Shown one piece after another: positions 38,113-49,400 of a stretch of DNA of 64,000 bases. Under the pieces are notes generated by a model. It searched no databases. It saw nothing but the letters and a program-made list of their open reading frames with translations, and had not been told where the DNA came from. Position 1 is the stretch's first letter. Each line of letters starts with the position of its first letter. A program made the translations under genes and the position numbers. Source of the DNA: Pseudoscleropodium purum (Eukaryota > Streptophyta > Bryopsida > Hypnales > Brachytheciaceae); assembly GCA_963969395.1 (NCBI GenBank), contig OZ017804.1, forward strand, positions 7,564,001 to 7,628,000, in the 5' to 3' direction.

Positions 38113-39047
38113 TTAACCCTTAAAGTTCCATGACTATATTATCACTGAATAAGCTCAAAAACTGCAATTTTTAATACAAGTAGAATTTTTTTGAAAAAAA
38201 ACTTTTTCTAAGATATGTAACCATAGAATCTTGTACTATGTAGTATCAAAAATATGTGGCAAAAATTTTAGACATTTTCACAGTGTGGATTGCAAGATAT
38301 AAGCATTCAAATTCACTAAAATCATTTTTTTTGCCTTGTAAAAAGTTGGGCAGCTGCACTTCACAAGCTCACTTTTCTATGAAAAAATGACCAAAATGAT
38401 GGTGCTTCTTTGGGTTCTTTTTCTAGACAAGTTTTCCACATGCTTGAAAATTTTCAAATCATTTGGAATTATACAACATATAGGAAAAAAATAGTATAAA
38501 GATAGTGGTAGACAATGATTCAAAATACTAAATTATTAAGAATTAAAATATAGAATTGAAAAATGACAATCCAAATGGTTGAAATGTTGTAATAAACAAT
38601 TTGAATCCTAGGATTTTTATTTTTTTCAAAAATATTGAAAATTGGGTAAGATAAAGGATTTCAAAGTTTATTTTAGAGTAGGGAATACATAACTACCCGT
38701 AAACACTAAATCCTCATAACTTTTGACTCATTGATCAAAATGGAATGATTCAAAGATTTCTTTGTATATATAGGTCTAGAAAACCAATTCCAAATTTTGA
38801 TTTTGAAAAAAAATGATTTTTTCTAATCTACCCAAACTACCTAGTTACAAAAAAAAAAGTAACATATTAGGCTATAACTTTTGACTCTTATTTTCAAATG
38901 TCATGAAATTTGTTGTAAATGAAAGATATTCTTCTTCTACACCTTCTATTAAAATTTTAGCCTAAAATATGCAAATTTTTGGTTACAATGACCTGTCCAA
39001 AAAATCTATACAACCAAAAAACACAGTCTGGTCCATTAGGGGGGTAA
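38113..39047 (+). mobile_element. TTAA-flanked miniature element, about 935 bp
   Basis: Starts TTAACCCTTAAAGTTCCATGA and ends GGTCCATTAGGGGGGTAAA, the inverse of the ends at 18813-19734 with a few changes. The interior matches that element in reverse orientation, including a GATCTTGTA/AATCTTGTA block and ATTCACTTTTT-like blocks. Non-coding. Confidence 0.65.
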
Positions 39048-39199
39048 ACCCTCCATCAACATCCATGAAGTTCTATTTTTGAAAAATTGAGAACATGTAC
39101 TAGTTACTTCTTCCTTCCAAAAGAGACATAGAAGTCTCTGAATTTGACATTTCATTAGCAAGGTGATATTCAACAATCCAAATGAGCAATAAAAAAAAG

Positions 39200-39350
39200 T
39201 GAATTTTTTTTGGAAAACATGTACCCTTAACTTGTCATGTCCAATTGAAACACAAAACAACCACAAATTGACTCCTTATTAATGAGGCCATGTTCTATAG
39301 CCCAAGCTAACATATAGAAAAAAATTGACAACATATATCCTAAGCTTGCA
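39200..39350. repeat. Isolated unit of the 115-bp repeat
   Basis: Contains the array signature TTAATGAGGCCATGTTCTA followed by AGCCCAAGC and an A-rich stretch, as in the array at 40260-42810. It is separated from that array by the foldback element and flanking sequence. Confidence 0.55.
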
Positions 39351-39640
39351 CCATACTTGAATAGGAGGTTTGGTACTTTGGTGCCAAATATTTAATTTAT
39401 TTCCAAAATGAACTTCAACACTTTATAATATCATTATTGAAAAATTCAGCATTAGAATAAGAGAATAAAATAGTTTTCAATAGACACTTTATAATAACTT
39501 AAAAGACCATTTATGGTAAGCTACTGTAGGAAAAGACAAGCTTTTTATTCAAGTGGGGTGGTAGGAAGTAAAACAACCTATGTGAAATATGTAAATTAGG
39601 ATTAGTAGAAGCTCAATCACTATCTAGTTAAGTTAAAAGT

Positions 39641-40018
39641 AGAAATTGTATTCAATGTAGAATTTCAGATATCGTTTAGGCATAGTAGAATAACTTTTTT
39701 CAAAAATTTTGAAATAAAAAAAGGTGTTAAATTAAACTAAATTTCATCTCCAAAAATCCGTTTGAGATTTCAATTCTCCAATCAAAAGTTATAGACAAAA
39801 TTCAAAGAGGGGTTGGAAGGATATTTTCTTAGATAATTTTAAACATCCTCTTTGAATTTTGTTTATAAATTTTGATTAGAGGCTTGAAATCTCAAACGGA
39901 TTTTTGTAAATGAAAATTATCTTGATTAAACATCATCTCTTAGTTCAAATTTTTTTGAAAAAGATTATTATTATATACCTAAATGATGTCTAAAGTTCTA
40001 CATAGAATATAATTTCTG
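39641..40018. mobile_element. Foldback (long inverted repeat) element, about 380 bp
   Basis: The left arm, about 39641-39813, pairs along nearly its full length with the right arm, about 39843-40018, leaving a loop of only about 30 bp. Matching landmarks are ATCCGTTTGAGATTTCAA (left) with TTGAAATCTCAAACGGAT (right), and CAAAATTCAAAGAGG with CCTCTTTGAATTTTG. It has no reading frame. It may be a foldback MITE or a source of small RNAs. Confidence 0.75.
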
Positions 40019-40259
40019 CGTTTTGACAATGAGTGGTCAAATTCATTGTCAATTTGTCCCATACCCTTTGACAATTCATGACAGACACTGGATTTTATTA
40101 TAAATACGTCCTCTTCAACCTTCAACATTAAGAATCTATTAATGATCTACTATCTTCAAAATATCAGCTTCAGTTTTCTTGACGGTTGGTAGTGAAATGA
40201 TAGATGGTATTTTATTCAATTGATTGCTATTGTTTGTTTTTTTAAACTTTTCGCAAACC

Positions 40260-42810
40260 ATCCTTACATTTATTTGTAGGGTTTGGTTGTCCAATTGAGA
40301 CCTTGATAATGAGGTCATGTTTTACAGCCCAAATTAGCAATTACAAAAAAATGAAAACATACATCCTAAATTTGTATAGTCCAAATAACACATCACACTA
40401 CCAAAAATTGACGCCTCGTTAACGAGGTCATGTTATAGAGTTCAAGCAATTAGTCAATTTAAAAAAAACAAAACGAATCCTAAGCTTATATTGCCCAAGT
40501 GAGATACCAAACAATTGAAAATTGACACTTCGTTAACGAGGCTATGTTTTGTAGCCCAAATTAACAATTAAAAAAACTTGTATTGTTTAAGTGAGACATC
40601 ACCCTACCAAAAATTGACCCCTTGTTAACCCCTAAATTCCCAAGGTCATTTTTCTGTCAAAAACCACTCAAAACTACTGTTTTTGCTGTGTTCATCCAAG
40701 AGTACAAAAAAATTCATTTTTTTAGAATCTAACCATAGGATCTTGTACTTTACTTGTCTTAGCTCACATGGTAAAAATTTCATAAAGTTTGACCGTATAG
40801 ATTAGAAGATATTAGCATTCAAAGTTGAAAAAGAAAGTTTTTTTGAACACTAGCTACGATTTCAGATGACTTTGATTGCCAACTGTGAATTTTTTTTGCA
40901 CTACAAACTTTGAATTAAAATTTTTTTATATTAAAAAATTGAGTTGAAAGTCTAGGAAAAAAATTAAAAAAAAAAACACTTGATTTTCATTCTTTAAAAA
41001 AATGCTAAGTAGAAGTAGGTCCAAGATTGGAAAAAAAACTAAATCATTAATAACTCCAAGATGGGATTGAAAGACAATAATCCCAATGGTGAGATTGTTT
41101 TAGCAATCAAACACAACTTTCTCAAAAAAAAATTGTGAAAAATTGTGAAAATTGCATTCAGAAAAAAACTCTACAAGTTATTTTTTTAAGAAGATGATGA
41201 AATTGCCTGAAAAATGAAATTGTCTTTAACTTTCTCATTATTAGTCCAAACAAAACGAATCAAAGCTTCACATGTAGACAAAAAGAATACATTTCGGGGA
41301 AAAAAATTAAAATTTATTTTCATTTTTTGCAATTTTTTTTGTGTTGCCTGCCGAGTTTAGTTTTAGGCTTTTTGTGGTATAACTTTTGCTCCAGGCACCA
41401 ATTGAAATAAAAATTATATTCCCACGTAGATAATCAATTTTTCAATGTTACGGGAAAGTTTCAAAACAATTCACCAAAAATTGAGATCACAAGAACCTGC
41501 CCCAAATTTGATTTATCCCCCAAGGGGACAATGGGAATTTAGGGGTTAATGAGGCCATGTTATACAAACCAAGCCATTAGTCAAGTTTTAAAAAAAAAAA
41601 AATGAATCCTAAGCTTATATTACCCAAGTGAGATACAAAACAATTGAAAATTGACACCTTGTTAACGAGGCAATATATTATATACTCCAAATTAGCAATT
41701 AAAAAAGCTTGTATTGTTCAAGTGAGACATCACTCTACCAAAAATCGACACCTTGTTAACAAGGCCATGTTATAGAGCCCAAGCCATTAGTCAAATTTAA
41801 AAAAAAAAAATTGAATCCTAAGCTTATATTGCCCAAGTAAGATACAAAACAATTGAAAACTGACACCTCGTTAATGAGGCCATGTTTTGTAGCCCAAATT
41901 AGCAATTATAGAAGCTTGTATTGTTTAAGTGAGACATCACACTACCAAAAATTGACACCTTGTTAATGAAGCCATGTTCTACAGTCCAAACCAACAATCA
42001 AAGAAAAAAATTTGAAACCTATACTTTAAACTTTTTACATCAAAATGCAACACAAAGCAACAAAAAATTAAGACCTCGTCAATGAGGCCATATTTTATAG
42101 CCTAAATGAGCAGTCAAAGAAAAATACTTGAAACCTACACTTTAAATTTGTTACATCTAAGTGAGACACAAAACAATAAGAAATTAGTACCTCGTCAACA
42201 AGGCTATGTTCTATAGCCCAAACCAGCAATCAAAAAAAAAATTTGAAACCTATACTTTAAACTTATTACGTCTAAGTGAGACACAAAATAATAAGAAATA
42301 AGACCTCGTCAACAAGGCCATGTTCTACAACCCAAACTAGTAATCAAAGAAAAAAATTTGAAACCTATACTTCAAATTTGTTACATCTAATTGAACCACA
42401 AAAAATTAAGAAATTGAAAACTTCTCAACAAGGCTATATTCTACAGTCTATATGAGCAATCGATGAAAAAATTTGAAACCTAAACTTTAAATTTGTTATG
42501 TCTAAGTGAGATACAAAACAATAAGAAATTGAGACTTCATCAACGAGGCCATGTTCTACAATCTAAGCTAATAATCAAGAGGAATTTTAGAAAGCAACTT
42601 AAAACACACACCATAAAGTTATACCATTGGAGTGAAAACCTAAACAACCTAAAATTGACTCTTCATTAACAAAGTCCTATTCTAGAATTCAAGTCAATGT
42701 TAAAAAAGGTTTGAAAACATGCACCTAATCTTGTAGCATTCTAATGAAATACAAAACAATGCAAGATTGACGCCTTGTTAATGAGGTTATGTTCTACAAT
42801 TCAAATGAGT
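40260..42810. repeat. Tandem array of about 115-bp repeats, interrupted by a TTAA element
   Basis: A diverged unit with the core GACACCTCGTTAACGAGGCCATGTTCTA followed by AGCCCAAA, an A-rich stretch, CCTAAGCTT-like or ACTTTAAA words and GAGACACAAAACAA recurs about every 110-120 bp (near 40310, 40423, 40537, 41549, 41667, 41761, 41877 and on to 42781). The array has about 14 units and no coding potential. Confidence 0.8.
40625..41549 (+). mobile_element. TTAA-flanked miniature element, 925 bp, best preserved ends
   Basis: Perfect 18-bp inverted ends including TTAA: TTAACCCCTAAATTCCCA (40625-40642) and TGGGAATTTAGGGGTTAA (41532-41549). It is inserted in the TTAA of the array motif CCTTGTTAATGAGG, and other array units show that motif uninterrupted, so TTAA is the duplicated target. 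The interior has no long frame and is related to the element at 38113. Confidence 0.8.
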
Positions 42811-45800
42811 AATCTAGCTAATTGAAAATGACAAATAGTAAGGAGTTTTGGTGGCTTTAATTTCCAAAGTATTGATGCCTTCAGTGCATTCAAGGACACC
42901 CTTCCTACCTTCACCATACTTTTCTCCATCCTTTTGCAACAAGGCGCTCCTTAAGTTTATAGTAGCAACAAGTAATGCAAAACAAAGAAAACTATGTAAA
43001 AGCAAATCCTAGCCTAGCCAACAAGTTCTTCTTTGGTCTCAAATAAAAAAATAAAAAAAGCAAAGAAGAAATTGGTAGATGTGGGGCAAAAGAATCTTGT
43101 GAATAGATTTTGTGATTTTGAAGATTTGGAGTTCAAATGTTTTCTTACACATGCATTATAAACTTACAACTCACCTTAGTGTTTTTCAAATTTTTTAGAT
43201 TCACAAGAAATTTTACAAAAATTGTCAAAGTTCTTTGAAAATACATGGGCAAGATTTGGCAAAAAAACCTTCCAATTCTAAAGACTTCAAAGTGGATTCT
43301 TTTTAGGGTAGAAAACAATCAAAAACTCTCCATTTTTTCCATATTGTATACCATTGGAATTGTCTTCTTAGATCGAATGATATAATGTCTAATGTCAAAT
43401 GCACTTCTAACAAATAAAAACATGTATAAGTAAATTTAACTCCTCCTAATCTAATGACTTTAGTTTTGGCAATAAACAAATAAACTTGTCAAATCTGTGC
43501 TTCTTAAAGACATGCTATTCTTTGTTGTACTTGATCGGCATACATCTTTTCTAATTTCATCCACACTATTAAGCTTTATAATATTTGTTCTTTTACTACT
43601 TTTTGTCAAACTATCTCTACACTAAAAATGTCCAACTTCAACTCCATGATCTTCTTAGGACAAGGTCCAAATATTGCTATTAATTTCAATATTACTAGCC
43701 TTTACAAGTGTTTAACCATTTTCAATATTTCTAATTGTTTCTTACTAAAAACAACACCTGCCTTACATTTCTTCCTATGAGAATCCTTTGGCATCCCTCT
43801 AGCTTGAAAACACTACAAGAAAACTAATTATATTTTTTGGAGGCAATTTTCCAATCTCTCCAATATGTAACACTTTGAGAGTCTAATGAATGTATTCTCA
43901 ATCAATTAATTAGACCTTCTCACCTTCTTTAGACAGAATGGCATCTATTTACTAAGACATAAGCAATCACTAGAGTCATCCTTTCTTCATTCTATTGCCT
44001 CACAATCACTTAAATTTGAAGATATCACCCCTACAATAAAAGAAGCCTCCATTTGGTGATTTTTGAAGTGCCTTCATCTTTGAGAGCAGTATTATTTAAA
44101 AATAATAATTTCAAAGATTGTATAATGGTAACTAAAATAAAATAACTCAATTGTAAGCCATGCATAAAATCCTTAAATGTAAGCCTATCAATTTAAATTT
44201 CAAATCACTTCAACTCAATATATGAAACAACCAAAATTCATATGTGCTACTTTATAGTCATTTACCTACTATTACAAAGAAGTTTTGGATTCTTCTACAT
44301 AAGCACTATAAAATAATAGTATCTATTTGGGCCACTACAGTCTTGCACATTAATACATTCTTAAATTCTTTTGTTTTTTTGTGACCCTTGGTGAAGCGAT
44401 AAAGGTCATCGTCATTCTATTTGACATCCATTCTAAAAGACATCTTTATTTTAGAAGACAACTTCTAGGAATTTTTGTGGATTGAATCTTTTTTTTTTCA
44501 ATTGGAAACATAGTGTAGAACTTAGATATAAACATGCAATTAGAGCTTGTAAATTTTGGTGTGAGCATATTTAGATATAAATTCAATAAATCTCAATAAT
44601 TCTTGAAAATAATTATAAATTGTAATTGGAAACAGTACCCTCTCTAAAATGGTTTCATAATATGATGTAAGCACATTTCCCTAGTTTCCTAGAACTCATA
44701 GTAAACCTTGGATTTAAAGTACTTTGAATATTTGAACCTTACGCTAAATAAATAATCATAATTTGTAATCATCACAATTATTTTTCATTCAATGCTATAA
44801 ACAACAAATGAATTTAATCCAACAAAGTTAAATATATAAATTCATCCAACTCCATTTTCATCTTCTTTGGGTACATTTATAAGCATATATATTTCTATTC
44901 TACACCACAAACATAGACATCTTGTAGTAAAAATTATGATCTATGACCAAGAAAAAGTCATAGTTCATAGGTACCACTATCTACAATCATAGATCTTTAT
45001 TCTAAAAAAATGTAGGTTCATAGGCTCACAAGCTCACAAACTAGCATCCCCAAATTTTTCTAAAGGAACCTATGTGAGAACTTTAAGTTAGTTCTCAGAG
45101 AAAAATTTTAGTTTTGCATTTCATTTCATTAGTTAGTAGAAATCTTGATTATTAATTGCCAAGTGAAGATAATTCAAGATAAACAAATGAAGGGCATCTA
45201 CAATCTAAATATGGTAGTATTGGCTGATTATTAAGCAATTGAAGGAGTCCAAGAACAAAATCAATTTGCTAAGGTTTTATTTGTGTGAAATATTCTTTGT
45301 TCATTGAGAAAGAAGAGTGTAGAATAGAAGAATCAAATAAAATAGGAGAAGGAAAAAATTGATAGACATTCAAAGAAACTTGAAATATGTCAAATCTTGC
45401 TCACACTGATTAATTCTCTATGACCAAAAATTCAAGTTCAAGTGAATGATGGAGAAGATGGTGTAATGTCTTTGAAGTTGAGTTTAACAATCAATAAAGA
45501 TTAAGTGGAAATTCGAAAGGAACAATTTTGATCGCAAGAAGATAAATTAGACAATAATTGACTAAAATAGAAGATAGAAGGTTTTCAAAGTCAATTATTA
45601 TCTTGAAACTCATAGCAACTATTTATTCCTTTAAATTCAACTATTAGAATAGAAATAATTGAAATAAAATAATATGGAAGGAAAAAAAGAGGAAAAAAAG
45701 GGAAAGAGGAAAGCTAGGGGCTTAAAATTAGTGTATTTCATGTTTAATAAAAAGTCATTCAATTTAGTAGTAAGCACAAGAAATTTGAATCAAAGCAAGA

Positions 45801-47500
45801 TGGAACAAGAATAGGAATTCAAAAGAGTATTTGACCACTAATTGATGAAGTGGAATTTGACGTTGTTAGACTCTCTAATCCTTCAATTTCTCTCAACTAA
45901 TAAGTTTTAATTAAGGCCAAGGTAGGGGGATTTTAAGCAATTTAATGTCCAATTTTCTCAAAAAAATGGGCAACTTCAAGCCTATAGAAAAAAGGGGATA
46001 AATGTGTTGAAAAATGCTAGACTATGAAAATGACTTTGCACACTATTGTTACAATGTTTCCAAAACTTTATTCCATCCATAGTATAAAGCTAGTACATAC
46101 AAAAATTGCATACAAAAATTACATATTTGAAATTGTATACTCTAAATTGGCCTTCTTTGATTCAAACTTTTAGAATGAATAAGCCATGAAACTTCAAACC
46201 TTCTTTAAAGAATGGCCATATAACCATTTGTCAAAAAATCAAAAACAAACACTAGGCAGAGGCTTAAAAGCAAGTGAGATCATTAGGAAGATGAATCAGA
46301 TCAAGTTTGAATTTAGAATTTGATAGTAGAGGATAGAGGTTTTTGAAATTACAAAATATATAGAAATTGAAGTGAAAATAAAAAAGATATTTAGGTGGAT
46401 GAAGTTTAGATGTAAGAATGGATGAAGTATAAAAAATTTCAGTCATAAGAAACAAGAATGAAATTTAAAAAGTGAAAACTCATTAGAAGTCAAAAGTGGA
46501 ATTAAAAATTGATTTTCAATTGTAGATTAGGATGAAATTATGGTAGAAGTCTAGCAATTAGAATGGATGAAGTGAAACAAATTTCATCCATAAGAAACAA
46601 GATTGAAACATAAGAAGTAGTAGCTTATTAGAAGTCAAAAGTGAACAAAAATAATAGATTTTCAATTGCAGATTAGGAAAAAATCATAGATGAAGTTTGA
46701 AGAACCAATTAGTGGTTAACTTCATCTGTTTATACCTTTTGCTAGAAAAGTCCGATTATTTCAAATTTTATATTTTTAGAAATGGAATGATAGGTTCTTT
46801 AAATTTATATTGTTAAATTTAAGTTGAAACTATTTCCCTCAAGCAACTACAAAAAACTTTACGAGTTTGATTGTTAGGTTTAAATTCTTATAATAAGGGT
46901 AAGTTTTGTGGTTTATTTGACAAGTTTAGGGTAATTAGGCATTAGCAAAGATCCATTGCTTGAAAGGCACAATGAACAACTCCTAGGCCCTTGTTAGCAC
47001 AAGAATTTAAATAGAAACTGGAACTTGGTTGTACTTGTCTATTTATCAAGGGTGGGTAAATAAACACTTACAATAGTCTGTTTAATTTCAATCTTTGAAA
47101 CCATATATGTGTTAAATACACTCATAGAGAATGGTAAATTGAAGAAAAAATTTGAGTGGTGATTCTCAAGTGTCTTATGGTAAATCTGTTATTAAAAACT
47201 ACCCACTTGGTCAATGGTGCTTGAATTGAATTGATTGTTATGGGTGTTATGGTGTATCATTATCCTACACGTACATGTAGTAGAAGGAAGGAAAAATTTG
47301 TGAAGAAAGGTGGGGATGAAAAAAAATTTCATGCTTCAATTTTATATGTAAGATAGCTTGTAGAAGAATGTTGGAACCAAATTTGGATTTACCCAACTAG
47401 TATAGTTCGTTCTGGAGGAGGTTATTTAAATAGGATTGTTTCTAATTAAATCTAAATTAATTTCTAATGAGTCATTGCAACATGGTATTTTGAGAAAAAC
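42811..47500. other. AT-rich intergenic DNA, no gene seen
   Basis: Only short frames (at most about 63 codons) without recognisable motifs. A weak local duplication is visible at 46260-46700, where GAATGGATGAAGT and TTTCAGTCATAAGAAACAAGA-like words recur. Confidence 0.55.
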
Positions 47501-49050
47501 TAAGTTCCTTTAACCAACTATAACTATGTTTTCCTCACATGATATCTAATTACACAATTTGTCACTCCATTCTTAATGGCCACAAAGGTAAGAAATGCTC
47601 CCAATTTGTATCTTTAATTATCTTATTTATTACGCTTGAATTCCTTTATCTTTATCTTCCAGCAACTTGGGTCTTTATCTTTCCAACTGGGATCTCCATC
47701 AGCCACTGGGCCACCTGCTTCCGACTTGGATTATTGGATTGCCACAGCACTGCCGCAGGGCAGTCTGGACTCCTACTCCCTATTCGGTATTCGGCCTACT
47801 CACAGACATACCAACTCGGCAATCGATTTCAGCCAGACTCTCTACAATGCTCCAAATTGGTTCCAACTACATACTCTCAATTACTCAACAACATGCATAT
47901 CAATACACAATAAAAAATTACTCAATAAATTCACAACTGGGTTGCTCCAGTTTACTACGACACTTCACACATACAGGAAGACAATTTGGGAAGCAATTCC
48001 ATTATATTCATCATGCCAAATTGACAATCAAGATCACCATTACAATTTGTCATTATAATCGTTCATGCTCACAAAACTATCTCATAGTCATTCAAAATAT
48101 ATCTCTAATCCTCTATTGCTAACAATCAGACAAATGACTCCGATTAGGCTCATAATATCTCAACATTATATTGCAATCAAGTTCAAATCTAATCTTCACA
48201 TTTTGCACTAATCTGCCAGATCAATCATTACAACCACTATTCTCCCGAATTGATCTCATCTTTTCTGCACTCTACTATTTCAAGTTCAAATCTAATCCAG
48301 ATCTTTGCACCAATTTGGAATCTCTTGCATTCACTGCATCTCACTTCCTTGAAGCACACACTATCATAAATTTTCCATAATGTACGCACCAAATCATCAC
48401 CCGATTTGGTAAATCTTCAACACTACATCTTTCCACTTTCACATTTGCACCGTCATTCACTGCCCACGACACTCCGACTTGGATACAGACTCAAACGCTC
48501 TGACGCGACCTTGAACCACGCACACACAATTCCCAACTTGGAATTCACACACACAAACACAAGAACACGATCAGACAACACAAAGAAAAACGGAAATACA
48601 CAGCCTGCACCGACTGGAACTCGCACTGGACTCTCTCAAACAGTGGGTAAAAAGAAATGACAGCAAAAACAACCCAAATAGGCACCAAAGACGACGACTT
48701 GCAACTACCCAGCCAACTCGGCAGCTTCAACTGGAACAACTGACATTCCTACTTGGACCCCACACACCTCCTAACTTGCCAACTCAGACTCGGCAAACAG
48801 CATCCTAATAGGCAAGCAGACCATCAACCAATTTGGCCAACCTTCCGACTTGGACTCCAAACCACCCTAATTGACCCATTCAACTCCGAATTGGACACCA
48901 TTCAATGCTCTAAAACAATCAAAATAGCACTCTCAATTAACCAACTGTTTGCAACAAATTGCAAATTACACTCCGATTTGTACAAAATAAAACAAAATTT
49001 ACTTCCTATCAGACTATCTACATAGCTCAACTTAAAAAATGCATGAAAAA
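47500..49050. other. Pyrimidine-skewed region rich in CAACTTGG-type words
   Basis: The + strand is poor in G except within recurring short words such as CCGACTTGGA, CCAACTCGG and CAACTTGG. Overlapping frames of 124-151 codons occur in all three + frames at 47539-48122; that reflects low stop density from the base skew and not a gene. No terminal repeats were established. Confidence 0.4.
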
Positions 49051-49189
49051 ATTTACGAAAAATTTAGGATATTCGAAATACACCTTTTATAGCTTTTTAT
49101 GTGTAAAATATAGTCAATTTAAATACAATAATTAATGTGAATAGCCCCATAGTAGTATATTACAAACCCTCTTAAATTAGGTATGTAAT

Positions 49190-49400
49190 TTAAATTACAA
49201 AGAGTGATTTTTTCAAGCAATTAACATGGTTTTGAAATTGAATATTACTTATTCAAGTAACTATTTGTAGTTGTTTTATTAATTGAGTACCAAGATCTAT
49301 AATATTAACCAATGAGATTTTAAAATAATTGTGAGCTATTTTTTATTCCATTTTTGTTTTATTTATTTCAATCACATTTAATATGACATTTGTTATTATA
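49190..49400 (+). repeat. Dispersed repeat, left part (matches about 20640-20850)
   Basis: Shares ACATGGTTTTGAAATTGAATAT and the following ordered blocks with 20665-20850. The continuation of the match is found only at 51850. Confidence 0.55.

Noticed and set aside
42040..42560. Regular repeats considered as a CRISPR array
   Set aside because: The units diverge along their whole length and there are no short conserved repeats with unique spacers. The host is a eukaryote.
47539..48122. Three overlapping + strand frames of 124-151 codons
   Set aside because: Open in all three frames at once, which reflects the G-poor strand and low stop density. No conserved motif is seen and the frames share no consistent codon pattern.
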